From positions 99,793,001 through 99,857,000 of the forward strand of contig CM075344.1 in the NCBI GenBank assembly GCA_037693485.1: a stretch of 64,000 bases of DNA, written 5' to 3'. The notes under the pieces are model-generated. The model was not told the origin of the DNA and searched no databases. It saw only the letters and a list, made by a program, of their open reading frames with translations. Every line of letters begins with the position of its first letter. Within the stretch, counting starts at the first letter, position 1. Position numbers and translations under genes: made by a program. The DNA comes from Kitagawia praeruptora. Lineage: Eukaryota > Streptophyta > Magnoliopsida > Apiales > Apiaceae. Below are positions 46,487-58,119 of the stretch, one piece after another.

Positions 46487-48983
46487 CTAGAAATTTAACA
46501 TTCCTAACTCACTTACTAATCTACTAAATGTAGTCTCATCAAGTGGTTTAGTTAGAATATCTGCAAGTTGTTTGTCAGTAGGAACAAAATGAAGTTCCAC
46601 AGTACCATTCTCAATATGTTCTCTAATAAAATGATACATGACATCAATGTGCTTAGTCCTTGAATGTTGAACTGGATTTTCTGCAATTTTGATAGCACTA
46701 GTATTATCACAAAACATAGGAATATTACTAAGTGTCATACCATAATCCATCAACTGATTTCTTATCCAAAGGAGCTGTGCACAACAACTGCCTGCTGCTA
46801 TGTACTCAGCTTCTGCAGTTGAGGTTGAGACAGATTGTTGCATCTTGCTTGCCCTCCCAAGAATTGACATGTACCTGTAGTGCTTTTCCTGTCTATTTTA
46901 CACCATGCATAATCAGAGTCTGAATAGCCAATTAGGGAGAAGTCAGATTCTCTAGGATACCACAAACCAAGATTTGGAGTTCCTTTGAGATATCTAAAAA
47001 TTTTCTTCACGGCAATTAAATGAGATTCCTTAGGATCACTTTGGAATCTAGCACATAAACAGGTAGAAAACATTATATCTGGTCTACTTGCAGTTAAATA
47101 TAACAATGAGCCTATCATGCCTCTATAACTAGTATTATCCACACTCTTTCCCTTAGAATCAGAGTCTAGTTTAGTGGCTGTTGCCATGGGTGTTTTTGCA
47201 AATGCACAGTCTTGAAAGTCAAACCTTCTTAAAAGATCTTTGATATACTTTGACTGATTAATGAAAATACCAGTCTCAGTTTGTTTGACCTGCAAGCCTA
47301 AGAAATAATTTAATTCACCCATCATGCTCATCTGATACTTAGACTGTATAAGCTTGCTAAACTTAGCACATAACTTTTTATTAGTAGAGCCAAATATGAT
47401 ATCATCAACATAAACTTGAACTAAAAGCAATTCACCTTTTATCTTTCTAAAGAATAGAGTTTTGTCAATTGTACCTCTTGTGAAGCCATTTTCAAGAAGA
47501 AATTTAGACAAAGTCTCATACCATGCTCTTGGTGCCTGCTTTAGTCCATAGAGTGCCTTATCAAGTTTGTACACATGATTTGGAAACTTTGAAACAACAA
47601 ATCCAGGTGGCTGCTCCACATACACTTCCTCATCAAGATTGCCATTTAGAAAAAGCACTCTTTACATCCATCTGGTATACCTTGAATTTTGAATGAGCTG
47701 CAAATGCAAGAAACATCCTGATTGCTTCCAATCTTGCTACAAGTGCAAAGGTCTCATCATAATCAATGCCTTCTTCCTGAGAGTAACCCTTGGCCACCAG
47801 TCTTGCTTTGTTTCTTACAATCATACTAGATTCATCTAGCTTGTTTCTGAAAACCCATTTTGCACCAACAATTGATCTGTCTTTAGGTCTTGGTACCAGT
47901 TTCCAGACTTTGTTTCTCTCAAACTCATTTAACTCCTCCTGCATTGCAATTACCCAATCTGGATCCTGTAAGGCTTCTTCAACCTTCTTAGGTTCATTCT
48001 TTGAGAGAAAGCAACTATACAAGCATTCATTTTGAATTGATCTTCTAGTTCGAACACCACTATTTGGATTACCAATAATCAAATCTTTAGTATGATCCTT
48101 TGTCCATTTTCTAACAGGTGGTAGATTGTCTCTGCTAGATTCTCCCCCTAAGGTAGTGGTATCTCTTGTAGAAGAAATCTCTCTGCCTTCAAAAACTCCC
48201 CCTTGATCAGTAGAATCAGTAAATTCCATTCTGTTGCTAGTTACTGATCTTTCCTCAGTAGACTCTGAAAGATCAGTTCTTGATGGAGTAGACTCCGAAT
48301 AGCTAGTCTGCTCCTGATGATCACTGTGTTCTCCTTGATTCATTTGCTCCCCCTCAACAGTAGCATTCCTTTGAGAAGCAATAGAAATTCCTTCTGGAGA
48401 ACCTTCATCATCACTGGAGAGTATCTCAGAATTCTTCAGATTTTCAAATTCCAATTTGTCATGGCTCTCATCAGTTTGCAGAATTCCAAATTTCTTGTCA
48501 TCAAATGCAACATGAATTGATTCCATAACAATGTGAGTTCTGAGATTATAAACTTTGAAGGCCTTAGTTGCTGAATATCCTAGAAAGATTGCTTCATCCG
48601 ATTTGGCTTCATATTTTCCAAGTTGTTCTGGATGAACTTTTAGGACATAGCATTTGCATCCAAAGATGTGAAAGTATTTCACACTTGGTTTCTTTCCTTT
48701 GATCATCTCATAGGGAGTTTTTCCATGACTATTTACCAAGGTACAGTTTTGAGTGAAACATGCAGTGTTAATAGCTTCTGCCCAAAAATAGGTTGAAAGT
48801 TTTGCATCTGCAAACATGGTTCTTGCTGCCTCTATGAGAGTCCTGTTCTTTCTTTCCACTACACCATTTTACTGAGGTGTACCGGGTGCAGAAAACTATT
48901 GAGTGATTCCATTGTCTGCACAAAAATCCTCCATTGTAGAATTCTTGAATTCTGTACCATTGTCACTCCTAAGTACTTTGACT
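46487..48983 (-). pseudogene. Copia-C integrase C-part, reverse transcriptase and RNase H (broken)
   Basis: In transcription order from 48983: the end of the integrase core (RSDNGTEF, NGVVERKNRTLIEAARTM) with TAG and TAA near 48895 and 48870 where Gln is expected; a Ser/Glu-rich linker; the reverse transcriptase with WVFRNKLDESS, RLVAKGYSQ, QMDVKSAF, LVQVYVDDIIFGS and FLGLQV; and RNase H with STAEAEYIAAGS and LADILTKPLD. A one-base T insertion near 47655 shifts the frame after QMDVKSAF. A small deletion near 46860 (between FLGG and QQSVSTS) shifts it again. The stop is at 46487. The upstream part of the integrase is across the LINE insertion at 55049. Confidence 0.93.
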
Positions 48984-49124
48984 TTGTATTTAGAGTTTTT
49001 TTTACTAATTAAAATTGATTAAAACAAAAGGAAAAAAACAAAATCTAGGGGCATACCCCGCGATAAGCAAGAAAACTCACTCAGCAGCTCTCTCTTACAA
49101 AAAATACAAAAAAACCTAGCAGGG

Positions 49125-52100
49125 CTAGTACAATAAGAGAGTAAGGGATGGGTCCCTAGCAATTTGCTTTTGAAAGCCTATACAAGAAAAGAGTTTCTCC
49201 CGGATCATATTTTTAATCAATATGGATAACTGAATTGTGGGCCTGGGTTGTCCTTTAGCATGCAGCCTTCTGTTTCGTTCCTGCCATATCATATAAATCA
49301 ACACCGAGACAAAAAGCCAGCCGATTTTCTTCTTCAAATTCGAAATATTTCCAGAAGTAAAATTACCACAAGTCCAATCATTCCAAGTGCATTTCAAAGG
49401 GACTGGGCTGCAAGAAAGAATAAGATTCGTGTAGGGACATGATGTGAAAATATGATCCGCCGTTTCGTTATTGCACTGACAGAGCAGACATGTCAAGTTA
49501 ACTTGCATTCCAAAGGACCGCATTTTATCTTTCGTCAAGAGTCTGCTCTTAAGAGCTAGCCACATAAAAAAGGCACATTTTGGAATAGCGAAGGCATGCC
49601 AAACATCTTCTGTCCAAGGAGAAGGGGTACCTGATCTCCTAATTGAGCTCCATATTAGCGCTAAGTTCACTTGTTTCGAACCATTCCAGAGAACTGCATC
49701 CTTTCTGAAAATAGTTACATCTGCTAGCAATTGCCTGAGAACTATAATCTGATGATAGTTAGAACGGGGAGGAACCCATTTTTCATCAGTTATGAAGTCT
49801 TTAACACGGGCTAAACACGTAGATTCTGCATTAGAAACTACTTCGCTGCCCAATCTCGAAATGAGAGATCTGTTATCTAACCAAGGATCTTGCCACATAA
49901 ACAAATTAGAGGAATCCCCGATATTAAATGAAAGAAATCTCCTTGCTTCCATTCTGTGGTTAAAAATCTGTCTAACTGCCCATGAACTCGCAGAAGGAAT
50001 AGAAGCAGCCCAGAAAGATTTATTTTTTAGTAAGAACCTATGCACCCATTGTACCCAGATGGAATCATCATTATAATTAGAAATTCTCCATATTTGGAAG
50101 TAAATAGCAGCTTTATTACGATCATGAAGATCACTAATACCCAGACCACCCTCGCACTTAGGGAGACAGCAATCTGACCATGCGACCTTATGATGACATT
50201 TAGCATCATGCTTACCTTCCCAGAGAAACTTAGAGAAATAAGATTGGATCTTGTTAATAATACTCTTGGGCAAAAACAAAAACGTAGACCAGTAACCAAA
50301 GATGCCATAGAGGACAGACTTTAAAAGAAGTAACCTGCCTGAGTAACGAAGCAATCTGGACGTCCATAAGTCTATCTTCCAACAAAGCCTTTGAACCAAA
50401 GCAGCACAATCCTGAGCTTTGAGTCTCGAAGTGATCAGAGGCAGACCAAGGTATTTTATAGGTAGAGCACCCAGCTGAAAACCTGAAGATAATAAAGCAT
50501 GCTGCTTAGTTTCTTGCAGAACATTACAGAAGAACCAGTTGCTTTTTTCAGAGTTTGAATAGAGGCCTGAAGATGCAGAGAAGCGAGTAACAGAGTGCAA
50601 AAGAGTAGATATAGAAGGGGTATCGCCTTTGCAAAATAAGAAAATGTCATCCGCAAATATTAAATGACTTAATTTAAGCTCCTTCGTCCTCCAATGATAA
50701 GAGAAATCTGATCGCTGCTGTAAGTCATGATTAAGATAGGATGAGAAAACCTCCATACCAAGCACAAAGAGATAGGGAGAGATAGGGTCACCTTGGCGAA
50801 GCCCTTTCTTACTTGAAAAGTACCCTTCTATACAACCATTAATTTTCAGCGAGATCATACAGCTAGTAATACACGTTCTTACCCACTTAATGAATCTGTC
50901 AGGAAAACCCATTCTCTCCAAGGCCATAAAAATAAAATTCCAATTCATAGTATCAAAGGCTTTGTGAATATCTAATTTTAAAGCACATCTAGGAGCACCT
51001 TCCTCTTTATGATAATCACGACAGATAGACTGAGCAAGTAAAATGCTGTCACCTATACTTCGATGCGGAACAAAAGCAGATTGGTTCTGCGAGATGATTG
51101 CAGGAAGAATTCTCTTCAATCTGGAAGCTAACAATTTAGTAATACACTTATAAAGTGTATTGCAGTAGGAGATAGGTCTGAATTACCCAAGAGATGATGC
51201 ATTATCCGACTTAGGAAATAAGGATATAGCAACCGAGTTAATAATACGAGGAAGCTGATTAGTATCAAAGAAATATAGAATGGCACGAGTAATATCAGCA
51301 CCAACTATGTTCCAAGTATCCAAATAGAACTCAGGAGGGAAGCCGTCGGGCCCAGGGCTCTTGTGCTTAGCCATACAGTTTAGAGTTTTGAAAATCTCCT
51401 CCGAAGAGAAATCTGCAGATAGCACATCCTTATGAAGGGAATTAAGTTGAGGGAGACTGACCAAGGGGTCAACTAAAGTGACACTAGCCTCTGAACCCAA
51501 CCTTTTTTTGAAGTAATTAACAGCATGGTTAGCAATGTCTTTATGCGTGGTGAAGGTAGATCCATCCTCGTCTTCAAGCACCAAGATTTTATTAGTATTC
51601 CACCTGCTACGACAAGAATTAAAGAAATAACTATTGTTTCCATCTCCAGCCTTAAGCCAAAACACTCGAGATTTGTGTTTTAACAGCAATTCCTCTTTAT
51701 TCAGTGCCTCCACAAGAGTAGCACTCAGTCGGGCCTCTTCCTCGAAATGAAATTGAGAAGGTAAAGTAGGAAGGCTATCTTGAAACTGTTTTAACTCATT
51801 ACGAGCTTGAATCACAGCTTCATGAATGTTCCCCTCTTCTTTATTCAGCCTTTTTAAAGCAAGTTTAACCCGTTTAAGTTTGCTAGTGACTATGAACCAG
51901 GGATCACCAGTAACCTGAGAACTCCAAGCATCTTCCACCACATTAAGAAACCTTGGATTAGACATAATGTGATAGAAGACTTGGAAAGGCTTATGCGGCT
52001 TATCAAACCCAACTCCCAAGTCTACCAAAATTGAGCTATGGTCTGAAAGGCCACGAGGAAGGAATCTTGCATGAGAGAGATCAAATGAGCTCATCCAGGA

Positions 52101-52723
52101 AGAGTTAATAAGAGCTCTATCCAGCTTCTTATGAACAGGATGGATCTTATTGCTATCCCACCATGTTAGAAATTTCCCAGAAAAATGGAGATCAGTGACT
52201 TCAATATCATCAACAAACTCTTTGAACTCCTTCATCCCCGTGGTTAAACGAAGAGATCCACCATTGATTTCATTCACATTCAGGCAAATGTTAAAGTCAC
52301 CCATGAGAATCCAGGGGGGACAAGTCCCATTCACAGTGATATTACTCTGGAATTGGTTTAAATCTAACCAGAGATGCCTTCTTTCTTCATAAGTATTACA
52401 AGCATAGATAAACGAAGCAAAAAACCCTACCTGCATATCAAGTCTAGTTACATAACAAGAAATATATTGACTTCCTTATGCTAAATAGTTGACAGACCAT
52501 ATGCTGGGGTCCCAACCCACCCAAACACGGCCGTTATAGTGACTTTCATAATTGAAGATCCAAGAGAAACGATTAGAAATGGCAGCAGAAATAAAGGTAG
52601 ACGAATCTTTTTTAACATGCGTCTCCAAAAGAGCTACTAGACCTATATTATTATCTATTAAGAAATCCTTAACATAGGAGATCTTATTATTCAGCCCCTA
52701 ATATTATAGGAGCAAAAATTCAT
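49125..52723 (-). pseudogene. LINE ORF2: endonuclease, reverse transcriptase, zf-RVT (broken)
   Basis: The start ATG at 52723 lies 7 nt after the ORF1 stop. The sequence opens MNFCSYNIRG, typical of the AP-endonuclease start. A one-base loss at about 52696 shifts the frame, after which VALLETHV and RVWVGWDPS follow. A TAA near 52478 and another at 51183-51185 (inside the FRPIS motif region) break the continuing frame. The endonuclease has WILMGDFNICLN and LSDHSSILV. The reverse transcriptase has KSPGPDGFPPEFY, KLDIHKAFDTMNW, GLRQGDPISPYLF and HLIFADDIFLF. The C-terminus is a zf-RVT domain (CAFFMWLALKSRLLTKDKM, CLLCQCNNETADHIFTSC). The protein cannot be made whole. Confidence 0.94.
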
Positions 52724-52730
52724 GGGGAGA

Positions 52731-54773
52731 TTAATGAGAAGATGAGGTATTACCCCCTGGTCTTTTGACCCTCTTTGGCTTAGCTTTATTCAAAGATTTT
52801 GCAATAGAGTTGAAAATAGGAGTACTGATGTTGCTTTGAGGTCCTATCCCATTGGTCATCTTAATGCCAGCAGCAGCTAACTTGGATTTCCTAGATTGAA
52901 CAGTCTTCCAATTCTCTCCATCCTTGTTACTAACTTCAGTATTCAAAGTCTCTAAAGATGGGACAACCTTTATCTCTTCCTCTTGAACTGATACAGGGTT
53001 GTTATCTGAGTTAACCTTACAAGCAACCTGCTCCGATTCAACTACTTTACAAGCAACCTGCTCCGATTCAACTACTTGCTCTGGAACTTTAATCTGCTCA
53101 GATTCAGATGTTGCTCCCTCTACATGTCTAGGTTTCCTTACCCAAAGTCGAGAAGTTCTAGGACAAGCCCCTTTTAGATGCCCAAGAGACTTGCATTCAC
53201 CACACACCATAGGCTTGATAGGATAGCTTACTTTAACCTCCTCCACGTGCTTAATCTCAGTAACAGGATCCAGAACCTCAACCTCTAGTTTTGAAGGCAA
53301 TTCATCTCCGATTTTATAATCAACACAGATCTTAGCGAACGGCAAGATCTCTAGTTTAGATGTCATATCATCAGCCGAAAGAGGTTTACCAATTGCACTA
53401 CCCAAGAAGCTCAAACCCTCCCTTGTCCAATAGCTATCTGGGATGTTTTCATACTTCACCCACAAAGGCATATTAGCTTTCTCTCCGACTTTAGAACCCC
53501 AGGCATGAACCAACATAGGTTTATTATTTAGGTAACAGGTACCTCTCGATAACGCTGCATTCATATTAGCCTCCGAATCAAATTTAAATATGAATGTCTT
53601 CGTATCTCTTTGAGAAATGTGAACTAAGCCTTTAGACCAGGTTCCTCGAGCAAATTCGACAACCTTTTGGTAAGGCAAGGTCCCCCTTGTGAATGTACCT
53701 ATTATACTGGTCTTGAACTTCTCATTTCCTTTCTTGAGCACCTCATCAGGAGGAGAAACAACCTTAACCCCTGTGGGCATAGGAACATAGTCAAACTTGA
53801 GGTTATTAGTTGATACAGGGGCCTGTCTTACCACCTGGGACCATGGTGTTTTAAGAGTGGGCGCAACTGTATCCTTGATATTACCATTAGCATCTTTAAC
53901 CCCAGAAGAGGACCCAAAATTAGCAGTGCCATTTTTAGGGTTTACAGCCTCCTCTTCCGTATCTCCATCCTTAGGCTTGCCTTGCGAGTTCTTTACACCA
54001 GAAGTGCTACCATTGTCGAAATTTACAAAGTTGGACCTGTCAATAACCACGTTATCACTAGGATTTATTGCGCTATTGTCTCCCTTATTGTCTCTGTCAG
54101 ATCTTTCCACAAACACCTTGTGCTCTAACACTTTAGGCACTTTGGCTCCTTCATTCAATTTAGCAAACACCTTTTGGGCATCATACTTTGTATCATCTTT
54201 TTGCTTAAAGATGGGCAGACCATACTCATCCCGTCCAGTGATGAGACTAGAGGGGTGCCTAAGTCCTGTATTGAACACTGTTTCTTCCAAGTGGATTTCT
54301 TTCTCTAATTCAGCCATTGACAGTCCTCTCTTGGCCAACGCGCCTTGTATCTCCATCATTTTTTGTCGCAGAGCTATTAATTCATTTCTTTCATCTTTAT
54401 TGTTCTGAGATACCGCCGTAGCGACCCTATTGATAGTATCCCTTTCAATAGCAACCATGTCACTTTCCATCATATTGTTCTCATCATCAGAAGAATCCCC
54501 GTCTGAGACTGCTACTGGGATATATCCAAGAGATCCAGAACGAATCTCTACATTTCCTTTCCCTCCCTTACCCAAGGTATCTCCAACTGGATCTACTTCG
54601 AGGTGCTGAGGGTCCTCAATGATAGAGTCATCGCCACCAAGAATCTCACGAAGAACTGAACCCACCACAGGGATAGAGGATTCATTACCATTAACAACTC
54701 CATACTCAAGAGGGAAGCCATCTTGATCAACAGGCAGGCCTTCCGAGTTAACATTAGAGTCATGACTACCCAT
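52731..54773 (-). CDS. LINE ORF1 protein (DUF4283 and zinc knuckle), intact
   Basis: A 680-aa open frame from ATG (MGSHDSNVNSEG) at 54773. The N-terminal third is acidic and low complexity. The centre is a DUF4283-like RNA-binding domain (GTLPYQKVVEFARGTW, FIFKFDSEANMNAAL, PMLVHAWGSKVGEKANMPLW) followed by the zinc knuckle CGECKSLGHLKGAC (CX2CX4HX4C). The tail is basic (KPKRVKRPGGN) and includes a direct repeat VESEQVACKVVESEQVACKV. ORF1 proteins of plant L1-like elements coat the element RNA. It has no stops, unlike its partner ORF2. Start at 54773 chosen because an in-frame TTG codon upstream is the only alternative. Confidence 0.9.
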   Translation of the reverse strand: MGSHDSNVNSEGLPVDQDGFPLEYGVVNGNESSIPVVGSVLREILGGDDSIIEDPQHLEVDPVGDTLGKGGKGNVEIRSGSLGYIPVAVSDGDSSDDENNMMESDMVAIERDTINRVATAVSQNNKDERNELIALRQKMMEIQGALAKRGLSMAELEKEIHLEETVFNTGLRHPSSLITGRDEYGLPIFKQKDDTKYDAQKVFAKLNEGAKVPKVLEHKVFVERSDRDNKGDNSAINPSDNVVIDRSNFVNFDNGSTSGVKNSQGKPKDGDTEEEAVNPKNGTANFGSSSGVKDANGNIKDTVAPTLKTPWSQVVRQAPVSTNNLKFDYVPMPTGVKVVSPPDEVLKKGNEKFKTSIIGTFTRGTLPYQKVVEFARGTWSKGLVHISQRDTKTFIFKFDSEANMNAALSRGTCYLNNKPMLVHAWGSKVGEKANMPLWVKYENIPDSYWTREGLSFLGSAIGKPLSADDMTSKLEILPFAKICVDYKIGDELPSKLEVEVLDPVTEIKHVEEVKVSYPIKPMVCGECKSLGHLKGACPRTSRLWVRKPRHVEGATSESEQIKVPEQVVESEQVACKVVESEQVACKVNSDNNPVSVQEEEIKVVPSLETLNTEVSNKDGENWKTVQSRKSKLAAAGIKMTNGIGPQSNISTPIFNSIAKSLNKAKPKRVKRPGGNTSSSH

Positions 54774-55048
54774 AGTAATCAAGAACAGTCAAGAACCAAG
54801 AAAACAAGAAAATAAAGATAAGGTAATAATTAGTACTATAAGAAATTTAGTATTTAGGTTTAGAGAAAGAAGAGCGGGCGGATTCGCGTATTTTTAGTAT
54901 AGATCTAATGGGAAGGGTGTAAGAAAAGCTAAAATTTAATGGCGGCTGATTAGGGTTTTTAGAAAGAAGGAGGAGTTTCTCTCTCTAAGACTCTCATTTC
55001 TTGTCCAATTGTGTTATTATTAATGCTTAGGTTCTTGTATTTAGAGTT

Positions 55049-55675
55049 ATTTTGAATAATCTTGACAAGTTCAATGATTTGCTGAGGAGCTTCATCCTTC
55101 TTGTGTAGAAAGAACACCCATGTGAACCTTGTGAAATCATCCACTATAACTAGAGCATATCTTTTCTTGCTGATAGACATAATGTTTACTGGACCAAACA
55201 GATCAAGATGTAGCATGTGAAATGGTTTAGTAATTGAATTTTCAGTCTTGCTCTTGAAAGTGGTTCTTCTCTGTTTTCCAAGATGACAAGCATCACAAAG
55301 TCCATCTTGCACAAAATTTTCCTGAGGTAGGCCTCTCACTAAATTGTGCTTAACAAGTTGTTTAAGCTTCTTGAAGTTGAGATGTGAGAGCTTCTTGTGC
55401 CAATTCCAGCTTCATCACTTGTTGCTTTGCTGTAGAGACATCTAACAATTCCTTTAGATGTATCACTTAAGCTGGCTTCATATATGTTACCATGTCTTTG
55501 ACCAGTTAGAACAATGTCTCCATTCTGCATATTCAAGATTTTGCATCCTTCTCTATCAAAGATTGATTGGTAACCTTTATCACCTAGTTGTCTTATGCTT
55601 AAAAGTGTATGTTTTAAGCCTTCAACCAGTGCTACGTTTTCTATGATGACATTCCCCAAAACAATTGAGCCATAT
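55049..55675 (-). pseudogene. Copia-C protease tail, GAG-pre-integrase and integrase N-part
   Basis: Minus strand from 55675: the end of the protease domain (YGSIVLGNVIIENVALVEG, LKHTLLSIRQLGDKGY), then GAG-pre-integrase with HGNIYEASLSD. A one-base deletion near 55411 (before WNWHKKLSHL) shifts the frame. The other frame continues through VRGLPQEN and CDACHLGKQRRT (zinc-binding HHCC end) to the integrase core LHLDLFGPVN and VIVDDFTRFTWVFF, ending at the LINE target site. The preceding part is at 63472. Confidence 0.9.
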
Positions 55676-58019
55676 TGATAAGTGGATTTTATATCCACTT
55701 ATTATGCGCTAAATGGACCTAAATTGGTGGTTTATCCTTAAGTATTTTGTGTCTTTTAATTAGTTTTATGTTGTTTCAAGTCTTTGTAGTGCAGAACTCA
55801 CAGCTTCAGGTATCCTGGCAATAAAAGGTTAAAAGACGGTGGATTTCTGGCTCAGATGGACTGGCTACGAGGAAAAAGAATTATCATAAAGATGTTCTGA
55901 GTGATATATTCTTAAAGCAGGAATCCCGGTTGGAATTGTTATATTTTTTTTTAAGCAAAAGGAGTCCGGTTTTAGAGCCTCAAGAGACCGTAACTTGCAT
56001 CTGGACGAGCAATGAAGAAATAAGAATTATCACAAAAATATGGAAAGTGATATTTTCTTAAAGCTGGAACCCCGGTTGGAATTGATATATTTTCTGTTAA
56101 GCAAAAGGAGTCCGGTTCCAGACGACCAGAGACCGCAGCTTAGACAATAAAGATTTATTTATATTATTAAATAATTTTATTAATTTAGAAATTTATATTT
56201 ATAAATATCTAATAATATTAGATATTTATTTTTATAATTTCTGGATTAAAATAATTATTTATTAATTAAAGATTATAAGCTGTGCGGGTTAAAAAAGCAT
56301 TTCTACGGAGCCGCGTATTAAAAGTCAGCTACCGCGAGTTGCGGAAGAAGAATTGAACTGGCTTTGCAATTGTCTTGTTTAGTTGTTAAAGTTAGGCTAG
56401 AATTTTTTCTACATAGCTGACTTTGTAAACTGTGTTAGGTATGTTAAATTGTACTATAAATATGTGTTAGTTTGCATAGGTTGAGACAGAAGGGGGAAAA
56501 GCTGAATTCTTTCATTCCTCTCACAGATCTCTCAACTGAATGTTCAGTTTATTCTCTCCGCAATTTATTAGCTTCTGTTGTAATTTCAGTTTCATTTTAT
56601 ACATTTTAAATTTCTGCAAACAGTTTATTTTTATACAATTTAAATTTCTGTAATATTAATTATATTTTAAACACTTTGAATTTCTGTAATTTAATTTTAT
56701 TTTATACACTTAAAAATTTCTGAAAATTTTTTATAAGAATTAATTTAAGATTTTAAGGGGACTATCAGGAGGGCTCCTCTATTTTATTAGGTGATAATTT
56801 CATTCGGAAAAGCACATTGGAATTGTTTCTGAAACAAGCAAAAATTTTGTGATCAGTCAATTATTTCGTACAAGCATAACACCACAGCTGCTGGAACCAC
56901 ACGCGGGGGGAATTGTCAAAGAATCTGGAGCGCGTGCATCACACGCGCGGGAGAAGAGAGTGTGCGCGTGCGTGCCACGCGCCTGCAAGGTACTCACCCT
57001 TTTTTTTCCTGCCGACAGCATTCTGTGCATGCATGATTCAGTTTCTTACTTTTCTTTTGTTTTGTCCGTTACTTTATATATTTAATATAATATTTTAGTT
57101 TAAATTGCATTTTGTCCATAGTGTTATTTTAATCGGTTTCTCTTGCATTTATTAATTGTAAAAACTGAATTTTCGAAAGTTATTTCAATTCTAATTATTT
57201 TTATTTTTATTCTTGTAATTTTATATTTAATTTTATGAAATTTTCTACCATGATTTTATTTAATTCCATAAAGGTGCCTAGTTTAATTATGAACTAAACA
57301 CTTTCATGGGGTTCTAATGTAATGAATTGTTAATGCTCATGTTAATTTGATAGATAATTTGTGTTTACAATTTCTATATAAGATTGCCTTGCATGGTTGT
57401 TTTAATTGAATATAGGTGAATAGCTAACATCTATTGTACCAAATCTCTAATGATTGCGAAAGTGGATTTAGAGATTTAGGGTTTGCCATGCTAGCATAGG
57501 TATGTCGGCTTCTCCGCATTTCGGATTATAGTTTCGAAAGAACATTATTCCCCTATGTAGTTAATTGCGGAACTTGTGATTTAATCGATTGTATCACCCA
57601 TTCACATAGACATATAGTGTTTTGGATATAATTGATGCCCTTATAACTTCTATCTCTTTTGTGGATGTTTATTTGGAATGGTGTGAGTTAATTGAAAGAT
57701 GGCTCATATTAGTGTCGTGTTCCCGCTAGCTGTCTTAACAAATTGTAACACATTAATTCTTGATAGTTAATAGAGCTAAAACATTCATGAAATTAGGACC
57801 CCATGCCTCTATCATATTATTTTAAACAAATTAGCCGTTACTTCATTAGTTAATTGTTATCTACAAATAAACCATTTTAGTTCGTTCATGCTTCTAATAT
57901 TAACCAAACATTGTTGAATAGACATATTTACTTAAATAACCGAGTCTTCGTGGGAACGATCCTTATTTCCCTATATTGCTTTTGGACTGCGTACACTTGC
58001 GTAGAGAAAATAGCGAACA
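55676..58019 (+). repeat. Element I 5' LTR
   Basis: Starts TGATAAGTGGATTTTATATCC and ends AAAATAGCGAACA. TATAAATATG near 56455 is a likely TATA box, followed by a leader-like start. A GC-rich patch (about 56900-56990) holds two short hairpins. The open frame at 56849-57085 is found in both LTRs but spans this patch and is not a convincing protein. Confidence 0.95.
56930..56982. repeat. Two GC hairpins in the element I 5' LTR
   Basis: Hairpin 1 at 56930-56948 is GCGCGTG-CATCA-CACGCGC; hairpin 2 at 56964-56982 is GCGCGTG-CGTGC-CACGCGC. The 7-bp stems are identical and the loops are 5 nt. Both are conserved in the 3' LTR at 62381-62399 and 62415-62433. A donor-like AAG|GTACTC follows. Confidence 0.9.
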
Positions 58020-58025
58020 AGTTTT

Positions 58026-58043
58026 TGGCGCCGCTGCCGGGGA
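58026..58043 (+). promoter_or_regulatory. Element I primer-binding site (tRNA-Asp type)
   Basis: TGGCGCCGCTGCCGGGGA, six bases after the 5' LTR. It matches the complement of the plant tRNA-Asp 3' end (TGGCGCCGTTGCCGGGGA), the site used by Athila-type elements, with one difference. Confidence 0.88.
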
Positions 58044-58119
58044 CTCGGTGTTATTTTTGTTTATATGTTTTACTACAATAGAAGTTAATTTGTTTGACTT
58101 GAACTGTTTTTTTTAATTG

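Larger units (their letters stand above)
48998..55034 (-). mobile_element. LINE (L1-like non-LTR retrotransposon), 6.0 kb
   Basis: Minus-strand element with a short A-tail (A7-8, next to 49000) and a 14-bp target duplication TTGTATTTAGAGTT at 48984-48997 and 55035-55048. The duplication lies inside the Copia-C integrase sequence (NNSKYK), so removal restores that frame. The 5' end carries a leader of about 260 bp before ORF1. Both ORFs are full length, so this is not a 5'-truncated copy. Confidence 0.93.

Noticed and set aside
53797..54408. 203-codon plus-strand frame
   Set aside because: Antisense shadow of the LINE ORF1 gene.
56849..57085. 78-codon open frame present in both element I LTRs
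   Set aside because: It spans the GC hairpin patch and has no domain. It is conserved only because the LTRs are nearly identical.
58026..58043. tRNA gene
   Set aside because: Only the 18-nt complement of a tRNA 3' end is present, which is a primer-binding site.
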